Assembly: GCF_001941345.1 (NCBI RefSeq)
Contig: NZ_CP009251.1
Location: 2,046,001 to 2,110,000 of the forward strand
Direction: 5' to 3'
DNA: 64,000 nucleotides
From: Corynebacterium stationis
GTDB lineage: Bacteria; Actinomycetota; Actinomycetes; Mycobacteriales; Mycobacteriaceae
Below, piece by piece: positions 46,380 through 54,900 of this stretch (positions within the stretch are counted from its first letter, which is position 1; each line of letters opens with the position of its first letter). Position numbers and translations under genes: made by a program. Below the pieces are notes generated by a model. It did not search any database, had not been told where the DNA came from, and saw only the letters and a program-made list of their open reading frames with translations.

Positions 46380-46407
46380 AGTTACTGCTTGTAGGTGAGT
46401 TTAGCTA

Positions 46408-49400
46408 TTACTCAGCTGGCTGTTCAGCAGAATCTTGCAACTCCTGGAAGCGCTGTACGGCGCGGTCCAATTCATCCAAGGCACGGCCGTACTCCTCATG
46501 GGAGCCATCGCGTGCATCTTCCAAACCAGTCAATGCGTCACTGATGGAATTCAATGCTTCATCAGCATTTTCTGGAATCGGTGCAGCTGGGGTTTCTTCT
46601 TCATCAGCTGGTGCTTCATCGGCAGGCTGTTCATCAGTACTGGTATCGCCGCCGTCATCGACAACGTCGATATCTTGGACAGCATCGGAGTTAATACCGA
46701 CCTGCTCAAGCGCAGCATCCACGGTTGGGGCATAACCAACGCGGCCCTTGTAGGAAACCAGAACACGCAACAGCTTAGGGAAGGCAGAAGCCTGGTCCTT
46801 ACGCTGGGAGTAAATAGGCTCCAGGTACAAGATCTCGCCGCCACCGACTGGTAGAGCCAGCAAGTTACCGTTGTGCAGATCATTCGATCCACGCCACAGC
46901 GTCATATCGCGGGCTACCTGGTCCGAAGACATCATCGCATCCTGCGCCTGCTTTGGACCCTGGGTTTGGGTGTTGGTTGGCAATACGCGAACAGTGATGT
47001 CGCCGTAGCTTTCTGGATCCGAGGAAGCAGTCATGTGAGCAGACAAGAACTCACGGGACAGGCCACGGAAGGAAGAAATCAGCTGGAAGGTTGGCTCACC
47101 GGTCTCAGGATCGGCAGCAACAACATAGTACGGTGGCTGATCCAAGTTTTCTTGGTCGGCACCGGTTGGGTCTGCTGGGACAGACCAGAAAGCGTCGTTG
47201 TTAAAGAATACTCGTGGGTCATCAACGTGGTAGCGCGCCAGGATGGAACGCTGCACCTTGAACATGTCCTGTGGATAGCGGAAGTGCGCGCGCAGTTCAT
47301 CAGAGATTTCTGCCTCTGGCTTGACCACGCCTGGGAATACGCCTTCCCATGCCTTCAGCACTGGGTCTTCGGTATCGAATTCGTAGATTTCCACGGTGCC
47401 GTCATAAGCATCGACCGTGGCCTTAACAGAGTTACGGATGTAGCCGACTCGGTCAGAGATCAAACGCTGCTGAGTACCTTCGGCATTCAAAGCATCCGCA
47501 GTAGCCTCGGTCAGACTCTCGCTTTGGGAGTACGGGAAGCTATCCAAGGTGGTGTAGCCATCGACAATCCACTTGATGCGACCGTCGACAACTGCTGGGT
47601 AAGTCTCGGAGTCAGTGGTCAACCATGGTGCGACCTTCTCGACGCGCTCACGTGGATCGCGGTCGTAGAGGATCTTGGATTCAGAGCCAACACGATCAGA
47701 TAGCAGCAGGTTCATTTCCTGGTAGCGCAGAGCATAGGCAACGCGGTCGAACATGTTGCCAATGTCAACGCCGCCCTTGCCGTCATAGGTGAAGTTAGAG
47801 CTATCAGTATCGAATTCCACTGGACCGTTGCCGGTATCGCCGACGATGGCATAGTCCGCGCCATCTTCAACCGAAGCAGTTACCGGACCGTAGTAAATAC
47901 GCGGCTGTTCAACATTAATACCCAACTCGGATTCAGCATCTAGGGTCTCACCTTCGCCTTCAGCTTCTTCGCCGGCCTTGGTCTGCAGGTCGGAGACGTT
48001 AAAGACTGGGAAACCACCACGGGTAGAGCCCGCGTCCTGTGCTACTTCGTCAACGCGGTTTGCCTGTGCGGCGACGAAGCCATTGCCGTGGGTGTACACG
48101 GTGTGGCGGTTAATCCAGTTCAACTGGTTCTCCCGCAGAGCATTAGGGTCAACCTCACGCGCTGCAACAACGAAGTCGCGCAGCTCGCCATCCACGATGT
48201 AGCGGTCCATGGACAGCTGGTCAGCAAAGCCGTAGAAGTTACGCAGCTGCTGCATCTGGGTAAAGGTTGGTGACAAAATGTCTGGGTCCAAAAGACGCAG
48301 GTTAGAAATCGTGGCCTCATCGGCTGCGACTTCTTCATCGGAAGCTTCTTCGGCGCCCCAGTTTTCGACGTAGGTTACTTCGTCATCGGTAAGCCCGTAA
48401 GCAAAACGGGTTGCTTCAATATTTCGTGAAATAGACTCTGCTTCTTTTGCCTGACGGTTCGGCTGGACGGAGAAACGCTCCATCAAGATTGGCCATGCAC
48501 CGCCAATAACGATGCCGGAGACCAGCATCAGCACTACAGCCAGTGCTGGGATGCGCAGATCCTTGAGGACGGTAGCAGCAAAAAATGCAACGGCGACGAA
48601 GACGCCGATGACCATCAAGATGATCTTCGCTGGCAACTGTGCGTTCAAATCGGTGTACGAAGCACCCGAGAACATGTCGTTGGAGTTGTAGAGCAATTCA
48701 TAGCGTGCCAGCCAGTAATCGATGACCTTCAGAAGCATCCAGATACCAGCGGTCACCGCCAGCTGCACGCGTGCAGGCTTAGACAAAGAGCCCTTGATGC
48801 CGGCGGCCTGGTTACCGATGCGGATGCCGCCGAGAACGTAGTGGCCAACGAGTGCAATGATCAACGCGACGATGGTCAACATCGACAGCGTCGAGACAAT
48901 CATCTGGAATACGGGCAGCTTGAAGGCATAGAAACCGTAGTCAAGGCCGAACTGTGGGTCAGTTTCGCCAAAGTCCGTGCCGTTGACAAAAAGCAAAATG
49001 GTGCGCCAAGAGCCCTGCAGCATAAAGCCGCTAAGCAGGCCGATGAGAAGAGGCAGGACCTTCAGGAAGGTTCCGACTGACTTTTCAATCGCCTGACGGT
49101 ATTGGTAGACCGGCGAGTTTAAGTCGCCCAGATCTAGGATGTCGGGGCGTCCACGCCATACAAAGAAGCCAGCTAACCATACGACTAGGGCTGCGATGAT
49201 GGCGGTAACAATGAACAGGACTACTCGAGCAATGATGGCGGTGTTAAAAACCCCGCGGTACTCAATTGCGCCGAACCACTTCCAGTCGGTATACACTCCA
49301 ACGAACAAAGGTCCGATGAAAAGTATTACAGCGATGATACCGAGCACCCACGCTAATATGCGGGGCGGTCGCTTCATAGGGGCGGAGGGTTGGGCTGTAT

Positions 49401-49413
49401 GTGAAACCAACGC
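46408..49413 (-). CDS. UPF0182 family membrane protein
   Basis: About 1,001 residues, matching the corynebacterial UPF0182 protein as I recall it. Seven or so membrane segments lie in the first 320 residues (LAWVLGIIAVILFIGPLFVG the first). A large extracytoplasmic domain follows (FYGFADQLSMDRY, WINRHTVYTHGNGFVAAQAN, ILARYHVDDPRVFFNNDAFW). The C-terminus is an acidic Glu/Asp-rich linker (about 900-950) and a coiled-coil-like tail. The function is unknown. The TTG at 49413 has GGAG six bases upstream and is a better start than the TTG three codons earlier. Confidence 0.92.
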   Translation of the reverse strand, partial: ALVSHTAQPSAPMKRPPRILAWVLGIIAVILFIGPLFVGVYTDWKWFGAIEYRGVFNTAIIARVVLFIVTAIIAALVVWLAGFFVWRGRPDILDLGDLNSPVYQYRQAIEKSVGTFLKVLPLLIGLLSGFMLQGSWRTILLFVNGTDFGETDPQFGLDYGFYAFKLPVFQMIVSTLSMLTIVALIIALVGHYVLGGIRIGNQAAGIKGSLSKPARVQLAVTAGIWMLLKVIDYWLARYELLYNSNDMFSGASYTDLNAQLPAKIILMVIGVFVAVAFFAATVLKDLRIPALAVVLMLVSGIVIGGAWPILMERFSVQPNRQAKEAESISRNIEATRFAYGLTDDEVTYVENWGAEEASDEEVAADEATISNLRLLDPDILSPTFTQMQQLRNFYGFADQLSMDRYIVDGELRDFVVAAREVDPNALRENQLNWINRHTVYTHGNGFVAAQANRVDEVAQDAGSTRGGFPVFNVSDLQTKAGEEAEGEGETLDAESELGINVEQPRIYYGPVTASVEDGADYAIVGDTGNGPVEFDTDSSNFTYDGKGGVDIGNMFDRVAYALRYQEMNLLLSDRVGSESKILYDRDPRERVEKVAPWLTTDSETYPAVVDGRIKWIVDGYTTLDSFPYSQSESLTEATADALNAEGTQQRLISDRVGYIRNSVKATVDAYDGTVEIYEFDTEDPVLKAWEGVFPGVVKPEAEISDELRAHFRYPQDMFKVQRSILARYHVDDPRVFFNNDAFWSVPADPTGADQENLDQPPYYVVAADPETGEPTFQLISSFRGLSREFLSAHMTASSDPESYGDITVRVLPTNTQTQGPKQAQDAMMSSDQVARDMTLWRGSNDLHNGNLLALPVGGGEILYLEPIYSQRKDQASAFPKLLRVLVSYKGRVGYAPTVDAALEQVGINSDAVQDIDVVDDGGDTSTDEQPADEAPADEEETPAAPIPENADEALNSISDALTGLEDARDGSHEEYGRALDELDRAVQRFQELQDSAEQPAE

Positions 49414-49500
49414 CAGCTCCAATCAAATCGTATGCCAAAATTGTCTATTAGTTGGCCAATTTTAAGGCCAGTACCATCTAGCTAACGAATGAGGTTGCTT

Positions 49501-50031
49501 ATGAGTTCCCCAGGTTTTAACCAACAAGCATTAAACAAAGCGATGATGGAAGCTGTTGACTTCGTTCACGCTGAGGGCTGGGAGGCTCCCCCAACGCTTT
49601 TCGCATTGGTTCCGACCGAATTAGTCGTTGATCAAATTGAGCTTGACGATGACTCCGCGCCGCTAACCTTGGTTGTGCAGGATAACCTGCCAGAAAATAT
49701 TCTCCCCGGTTCAGAAGAGCTGGCGGAATATGTCTCGCGCATCGCGTGGCCGCGCCAGGTTGAAGGTGCGGTGCTTGCGCAAGAGATTCTGTTCAAAGAC
49801 ATTGCTGCCCCAGATTCAGAGCCACGTCCTGCCAGACTTTTTTCAGGATGTTTGCGTGAAGAAGGCTTGGAATTGACTGTGTTGCAGATCCGCCCAACCG
49901 AGGAAGAGCTCGCGGAGGCAGGTCCTTTTGCAGAAGATGATATTCAGCTGCGCGGTGGCCCTGAGGTGGCGCCCGGAGTTGTTGCGGCTTTGCGCTATGG
50001 GCTGGAACAAGACCCAGATGAGTTACTTTAA
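49501..50031 (+). CDS. PPA1309 family protein
   Basis: A 176-residue soluble protein conserved in actinobacteria and known by the name PPA1309. It contains GWEAPPTLFALVPTELV, ISRIAWPRQVEGAVLAQEI-type sequence and a C-terminal VAPGVVAALRYGLEQDPDEL. The function is unknown. The ATG at 49501 has GAGG upstream. It is divergent from the UPF0182 gene, an arrangement I recall as common in corynebacteria. Confidence 0.85.
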   Translation: MSSPGFNQQALNKAMMEAVDFVHAEGWEAPPTLFALVPTELVVDQIELDDDSAPLTLVVQDNLPENILPGSEELAEYVSRIAWPRQVEGAVLAQEILFKDIAAPDSEPRPARLFSGCLREEGLELTVLQIRPTEEELAEAGPFAEDDIQLRGGPEVAPGVVAALRYGLEQDPDELL

Positions 50032-50090
50032 GCGATTCGTCTAGACTATTAAAAGCAAATCTCACGCATTACTTTCAGGAGTAGGTTCCC

Positions 50091-50753
50091 GTGCTTAAAT
50101 CCCACAAGCCGCGCATCATTGAACTGACTGGCGCTGTCTTTTTAGCAGCGACCCTTGTTGCATGCGGCAACACGCAAGAACCTGCTCCCGAACCCGCACC
50201 GGAGACCTCTGCTGCGGCAGAAACCTCGCAGTCGACCTCCGAGAATTCAGAAGAATCCAGCTCTGAGGCATCGGAAACTTCGTCTGAATCCAGCACCGAG
50301 ACAACCTCAGCAGAACCTTCGGAGTCGGAGTCAGACGAGCCGACAGAGACGACATCGGCAAGCGCCAGCGACTTTAGCGATGACATTGAAGCTGCCTATG
50401 AAATCTTCGGTTCTATTGCTCCGCGCGAGCTTTTCGCCCAATTCGATTCTTGCGACTCCGTGGGCAGCGAACATAACTACAACTGCTCCGGCCCAGAAGT
50501 AGGCCAGATGCAGTTTTCTAAATCCTCTAACCGCGCAACGCAGACCACCCAGGTGCTCACCGAACTGCGTAGCTCCACCGTCTTAGAGGACAGTGGTGAC
50601 CGCGTGGTGGGCTGGTCCACGCTGGGTAGCACCGCCGTGCTGACAGTGGTGGATAACAAGGAGGGCTTGGTCCTGCAGCAGATGCTGTCCACCGACCAAG
50701 AAGATCCCGAAGACCGGCTCATTGAGCTCGGCCTCTACGATCCTGCGGGATAA
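50091..50753 (+). CDS. putative lipoprotein with Ser/Glu-rich linker
   Basis: A 220-residue protein with a lipoprotein signal (AVFLAATLVACG, Cys near residue 24). A low-complexity Ser/Glu/Thr linker follows (about 30-95), then a small folded domain (about 100-220) with DSCDSVGSEHNYNCSG, where two Cys may pair. It is probably anchored to the membrane and spans the wall. The GTG start has AGGAG nine bases upstream. The function is unknown. Confidence 0.8.
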   Translation: MLKSHKPRIIELTGAVFLAATLVACGNTQEPAPEPAPETSAAAETSQSTSENSEESSSEASETSSESSTETTSAEPSESESDEPTETTSASASDFSDDIEAAYEIFGSIAPRELFAQFDSCDSVGSEHNYNCSGPEVGQMQFSKSSNRATQTTQVLTELRSSTVLEDSGDRVVGWSTLGSTAVLTVVDNKEGLVLQQMLSTDQEDPEDRLIELGLYDPAG

Positions 50754-50840
50754 CCTGAGCTTTCCGTTCTCCCCCGCGGAATAACCTGAGCTTTCCTTTT
50801 CTTTGCGGAATAGTCTGAGCTTTAGCGAAGACTATTCCGC
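50745..50840. repeat. three tandem ~30-bp repeats ending in a hairpin
   Basis: The unit GCGGRATAACCTGAGCTTTCC occurs at 50745, 50776 and, changed, at 50805 (period 31 then 29). The last unit pairs with GACTATTCCGC downstream (GCGGAATAGTC ... GACTATTCCGC), giving a hairpin between the convergent lipoprotein and protease genes. The first unit overlaps the end of the lipoprotein gene. Confidence 0.65.
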
Positions 50841-51899
50841 GCAGGTCTTAACCTCTGCCCCGCTGGCGAAGTCTTCGATGGCGTGGATGGCATCGTCGAG
50901 GGTCTCGACGGAAGCAATGACCATGTCGCCGTGATCGCGGCTGGTGGCCGCCTCACAGTTGGCAGCTGGGGCTAGGAATAGCTCAGCTCCTGCTTCTTTG
51001 GAGGCTTCGACTTTGTGTTCAATGCCGCCGATGGGGCCAACGGTGCCATCTTCGGAAATCGTGCCGGTACCTGCCACGAAGTGTCCTTCGGTGAGGTCGT
51101 CTTCGGTGAGCTTGTCAATGACAGCCAAAGAAAACATCATGCCTGCAGAAGGCCCGCCGACGTCTTGCAGGTTATAGGTGACATTCATGCCATCGCGCGG
51201 TGCAGAGGACATGGTCACACCCAGCAACGGGATTTTGGAATCGTGGGGGTGTTCGCCCAAAGTAATGGTTTCTTCGCGCTCCTGGCCGTTATTTTCTAGG
51301 GTCAACGTGACCTCATCGCCAGGCGCTTTGGCGCGGATGAGTTCTTGCACCTCGGCAGGCTCGGATACTTCTGTGCCGTCTACTGCGAGAACCACGTCCT
51401 CGGGCTTGACCCTATCGACAGCCGCGGAATCATCCATAACGCCTGCGACAACCACGTGGACGGGAATGTCCAGGTAATTCATCGCGGTAACGGTGGCCGC
51501 TGCCTCTGATTGCACAAAGGCCTGTTGGTTGGCTTCCTGCATTTCTTCAGAAGACGTACCGGTGGGAATGACAGTTTCCAGCGGCACGATGGTGTCATTG
51601 GTCGTCAGCCACCGGCCAATGGCCTGCGACAGCGACATATTCGTGCGAACAGCCACCGTGGTCATGTTTAACTGGCCGGAGGTGTCATAGGTTTCGGCGC
51701 CGGAGATTTCTACGACATCCTTGCCTTCCACACTCGACAAAGTATCCACGGTAGGCCCTGGCCCTTGGGCCGCATATGGCACGGTGAGAGAAATATCGGT
51801 GCCAGGAATATGGTCAATGCTCATTAACCCACCGAGGGCGACGATGGGCACAGCACCCAAGGCCAAGGTGGTTAATCGACGGTTCGACGGTGTACTCAC
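50832..51899 (-). CDS. PDZ-Lon (S16) protease, YlbL type
   Basis: A 355-residue secreted or membrane-anchored protease. One N-terminal membrane segment (about 8-25), a PDZ domain (about 150-235; VDRVKPEDVVLAVDGTEVSE) and a Lon-type proteolytic domain (about 245-340). The catalytic Ser is in GGPSAGMMFSL and the Lys in GGIEHKVEASKEAGAE. The AAA module of Lon is absent, as in YlbL of Bacillus. It probably cleaves membrane or exported proteins. Confidence 0.92.
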   Translation of the reverse strand: MSTPSNRRLTTLALGAVPIVALGGLMSIDHIPGTDISLTVPYAAQGPGPTVDTLSSVEGKDVVEISGAETYDTSGQLNMTTVAVRTNMSLSQAIGRWLTTNDTIVPLETVIPTGTSSEEMQEANQQAFVQSEAAATVTAMNYLDIPVHVVVAGVMDDSAAVDRVKPEDVVLAVDGTEVSEPAEVQELIRAKAPGDEVTLTLENNGQEREETITLGEHPHDSKIPLLGVTMSSAPRDGMNVTYNLQDVGGPSAGMMFSLAVIDKLTEDDLTEGHFVAGTGTISEDGTVGPIGGIEHKVEASKEAGAELFLAPAANCEAATSRDHGDMVIASVETLDDAIHAIEDFASGAEVKTCAE

Positions 51900-51980
51900 G
51901 CCAAAATACCCTACCCTTGTTCGCTGTCAGCGTAGCTATCACCATGGAGATATCCACCTCACACTGGGTACATTGGGAGT

Positions 51981-53447
51981 ATGAGTAATGGATTCGGTTT
52001 TTCATTCAACAATGATGACGACGACGAAAACAATCGCAATAACAACCCATTCGGTTTTAACTTTGGCGGAGCCGGTGGCGGTGGCTTAGGCGATATGCTG
52101 AATCAGTTCGGCGCCATGCTATCTGGCATGGGCAGTTCCATGAATTCGCCGGAGGGCTCAGGCCCGGTTAATTATGAGATGGCTGAGCGCATTGCACGCC
52201 AGCAATTAGGTTCTGAAAAGTCCATTAGCGCTGAAGATACGCGCGCGGTCGAAGAGTCCGTGCGTTTAGCGGAACTGTGGTTAGACGAGCACACCACGCT
52301 TCCGACTGCTTCTGCATCGACAGAAGCTTGGAATGCGCAGACCTGGCTGGATAAGACCATGCCGATGTGGAAGCGCATGGTCTCCCCTGTCGCCCAGCAC
52401 ATGGCAGATGCGCAATTAGAGTCCATGCCTGAGGAGGCCCGTGAGATGATGGGCCCTATCGCCAATATGATGACGCAAATGTCTGGCATGAATTTCGGCA
52501 TGCAATTAGGTCATGCTTTAGGTGATTTAGCCCGCCAGGCCCTTACCGGCTCTGACTTCGGTTTGCCGGTCGCTCCAACTGGCATCACGGCTATCTTGCC
52601 GCACAATATTCAGTCCATCGCGCGCGATTTGAAGGTGCCAAGCCAAGAGATTTTGGTTTACATCGCAGCGCGTGAGGCCGCCCGCCAGCGCCTGTTCAAG
52701 CACGTTCCATGGCTGGTAGAACGCCTGGTCTCCTCCGTGGAGGAATACGCCATGGGCTTGGAGATTGACACCTCCCACATTGAGGAAGCAACCCGTGAGC
52801 TCAACTTAGAATCTGGGGATCCACAGGCGATTCAAGATGCCATCGGCAAGCTGCAAGGCATGGACTTAAGCCCTCGAATTACCTCCCGTAATGCTTCTGC
52901 CGTAGCGCGCCTGGAAACCCTGCTGGCGCTAGTCGAAGGGTGGGTTGAGTACGTCGTCAATGAGGCACTTAGCTCGCGCATTCCTTCGACCCCAGCGATG
53001 GCCCGTGCGTGGCAAAACCGCCGTAACTCTGGCGGCTCTGCGGAAAAGGCTTTCGCCAAGGTTGTCGGTATCGAATTTGGGGCTCCAAAGGTTGAAGCCG
53101 CAGCAGAGTTGTGGCGCCGCTCCACCATCGCTGTTGGTGTGGACAAGCGTGACCACGTCTGGGACCACCCAGACCTTCTGCCTGCTGCAGAGCACTTGGA
53201 AAACCCTGCTGCCTTTATTGACGGCTTGCTTGACGATGCCCCCTCGGATGACTTTGATGCCGAGTTTGCCAAGCTCGAAGAAATGCTGCGCAGCGGCGAC
53301 ACGGGTGTAAGCGAAGACGAAGAGACTGAGAAGGCTCAAGACGTCGATTCTGACTCAGATACAGACGCAGCCGCCGAGGATAAAGACAAAAAGGACGGCG
53401 AATCCGATTCTGATTTTGACTCCGGTTCTGACTCCGATGAGAAGTAA
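51981..53447 (+). CDS. DUF2342 / zinc-dependent metalloprotease-like protein
   Basis: A 488-residue protein of the actinobacterial DUF2342 (putative hydrolase, TIGR03624) family. The N-terminus is a Gly/Asn/Asp-rich disordered stretch (about 5-45). The folded core (about 65-410) includes MPMWKRMVSPVAQHM, RLFKHVPWLVERL and LALVEGWVEYVVNEAL. The C-terminus (about 430-488) is an acidic Ser/Asp tail. A classic HExxH is not visible, so catalysis is uncertain. It is divergent from the PDZ-Lon gene. Confidence 0.85.
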   Translation: MSNGFGFSFNNDDDDENNRNNNPFGFNFGGAGGGGLGDMLNQFGAMLSGMGSSMNSPEGSGPVNYEMAERIARQQLGSEKSISAEDTRAVEESVRLAELWLDEHTTLPTASASTEAWNAQTWLDKTMPMWKRMVSPVAQHMADAQLESMPEEAREMMGPIANMMTQMSGMNFGMQLGHALGDLARQALTGSDFGLPVAPTGITAILPHNIQSIARDLKVPSQEILVYIAAREAARQRLFKHVPWLVERLVSSVEEYAMGLEIDTSHIEEATRELNLESGDPQAIQDAIGKLQGMDLSPRITSRNASAVARLETLLALVEGWVEYVVNEALSSRIPSTPAMARAWQNRRNSGGSAEKAFAKVVGIEFGAPKVEAAAELWRRSTIAVGVDKRDHVWDHPDLLPAAEHLENPAAFIDGLLDDAPSDDFDAEFAKLEEMLRSGDTGVSEDEETEKAQDVDSDSDTDAAAEDKDKKDGESDSDFDSGSDSDEK

Positions 53448-53966
53448 TTAATCTTCTTGGATGTGACCAAAGCGCGCGAAGGCCTCAAGGTAGCCCTTTG
53501 CGCGCTCTGCTTTTGGTGCCCTATCGGCCCAGTTCCAAAACTCTTTGGAGTGCCCGGGGATAAACGTGTGCGTAAGTTCGTGAATAATGACCGAATCTAG
53601 AACATAATCCGGCACCTTCTGTAGCCGGTCAGAGATACGGATATCTCCTGTCGCAAGCGACGTACTGCCCCAGCGAGTGTTTTGATTACTCACCCACCGA
53701 ATCGAGCCGACAGTTGCCCGATTGTCTAAATACTTAGCGTTGAGCTCATGCGCGCGTTGAGCCAGCTGTTCATCTGAAGCATGCTGCGTCGTGGTGCGTT
53801 TAGCCACCCGCGCTAGCATGTCAGCAACGGCTTCGGCTTCTTCTCGCTGATTCATCCAGCCCGGGATCCGCACTTCTAAAACTCCGCTGTTGATGCGTCC
53901 TGCCACCGTGCGCTTGCGCCTTGCGGAGCGGATGACCTTGACGGGCATTTCAGAACTACTCGACAT
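53448..53966 (-). CDS. DUF45 / YgjP-type metallopeptidase
   Basis: A 172-residue protein with the zinc-binding HELTH motif (about residue 128; SVIIHELTHTFIPGHSKEFW, the third ligand being the later His) and RWVSNQNTRWGSTSL. It is a minimal WLM/SprT-related metallopeptidase of unknown substrate. The start is placed at ATG 53966; the longer frame to 54164 overlaps the divergent gene at 54037 and is rejected. It is convergent with the DUF2342 gene. Confidence 0.85.
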   Translation of the reverse strand: MSSSSEMPVKVIRSARRKRTVAGRINSGVLEVRIPGWMNQREEAEAVADMLARVAKRTTTQHASDEQLAQRAHELNAKYLDNRATVGSIRWVSNQNTRWGSTSLATGDIRISDRLQKVPDYVLDSVIIHELTHTFIPGHSKEFWNWADRAPKAERAKGYLEAFARFGHIQED

Positions 53967-54036
53967 AACAGTCAATATTATCCTGCGCCCATTTCCACTT
54001 CGTGGCAGACTGAAGTTTAAACGGGGGTAAGACATA

Positions 54037-54900
54037 ATGACAGTAGATATCAGCGAACGCGCACGGTATTTTCTCAGCACCGATATTGGCATATTTTTAC
54101 GCGATGAGACCCACATCCAGTTTGGGTTAGACTCCACGCGCGCGGGCATAATTAAATCACACAACGCTGAAACTTTAGTAGAAATCTTGCGTGCAGGACA
54201 GCACGAGGGCGCACGTACCAGGTATCAGTGGGAGCGTGCTTTCGCAGCTGGGGGCATGTCCATGTTGGCTGCACGCAGCTTGCTGCATGATTTAGTGGAG
54301 TATCGAATTATGCACCTAGAAACTGCTCCCCCGCGTGTGGTGATTTTAGGAGATTCTCCGCTGGCGCAATCTATCCGCAAAATGTGCTTCGACCGCGGTT
54401 TGGGCGTGCGCTCACCGCTGGATTGGGAAGCGCTGGGCGTGTATTTATCCACCATGGAAGATGACACGGTCGTCATAGCTGTTGACCAGTTGTATCGGAC
54501 TACGAAGGTTGCCGCGGCCTTGTATTCACTGCCCAAGACGTGTTCGTGGATGCCTATTTCGCTCGTGGATTCACGCGGGTTTATCGGACCTTTGCATTTA
54601 AAAGGCAAAGGTCCGTGCCCTTTGTGCTTTGAGCTTCACCGCGCGGCTTTTGACCCGCGCTGGGCAGTCATTACCGAGCAGTTAGAAGAGACCATCATCG
54701 CCCCAGATGACCAGGTGCTTGCGGCGGTGACCGCGCAGGCAGCAGTCATTATTGATTGGCTGACTGGCCGGCCCTTTCCGCCCGGCGCGCCGCACAAGCG
54801 CTTTTATGCCGGGGAGCTTTTTGATATCGATATCTATGGCAAATCCCAGCACCAACTAGTCGGCGCGCACGCACAGTGCCCGGCCTGTTTCCAAGCCTAA
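54037..54900 (+). CDS. orphan TOMM cyclodehydratase-like (ThiF/E1-like) protein
   Basis: A 287-residue protein. The N-terminal 90 residues resemble a winged-helix peptide-binding clamp. A Rossmann-like stretch follows (PRVVILGDSPLAQSIRKM). A zinc tetra-Cys pair sits in GPCPLCFELHRAAFDPRW (about 190) and AQCPACF at the C-terminus (about 281). That pattern resembles the E1-like C protein of thiazole/oxazole-modified microcin synthesis. No YcaO or precursor gene is in the window, so a biosynthetic role is unproven; members next to uvrD2 may have another job. Its stop overlaps the uvrD2 stop by four bases. Confidence 0.6.
   Translation: MTVDISERARYFLSTDIGIFLRDETHIQFGLDSTRAGIIKSHNAETLVEILRAGQHEGARTRYQWERAFAAGGMSMLAARSLLHDLVEYRIMHLETAPPRVVILGDSPLAQSIRKMCFDRGLGVRSPLDWEALGVYLSTMEDDTVVIAVDQLYRTTKVAAALYSLPKTCSWMPISLVDSRGFIGPLHLKGKGPCPLCFELHRAAFDPRWAVITEQLEETIIAPDDQVLAAVTAQAAVIIDWLTGRPFPPGAPHKRFYAGELFDIDIYGKSQHQLVGAHAQCPACFQA

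Noticed and set aside
46873..47703. 276-codon plus-strand frame
   Set aside because: Antisense of the UPF0182 gene, no domain.
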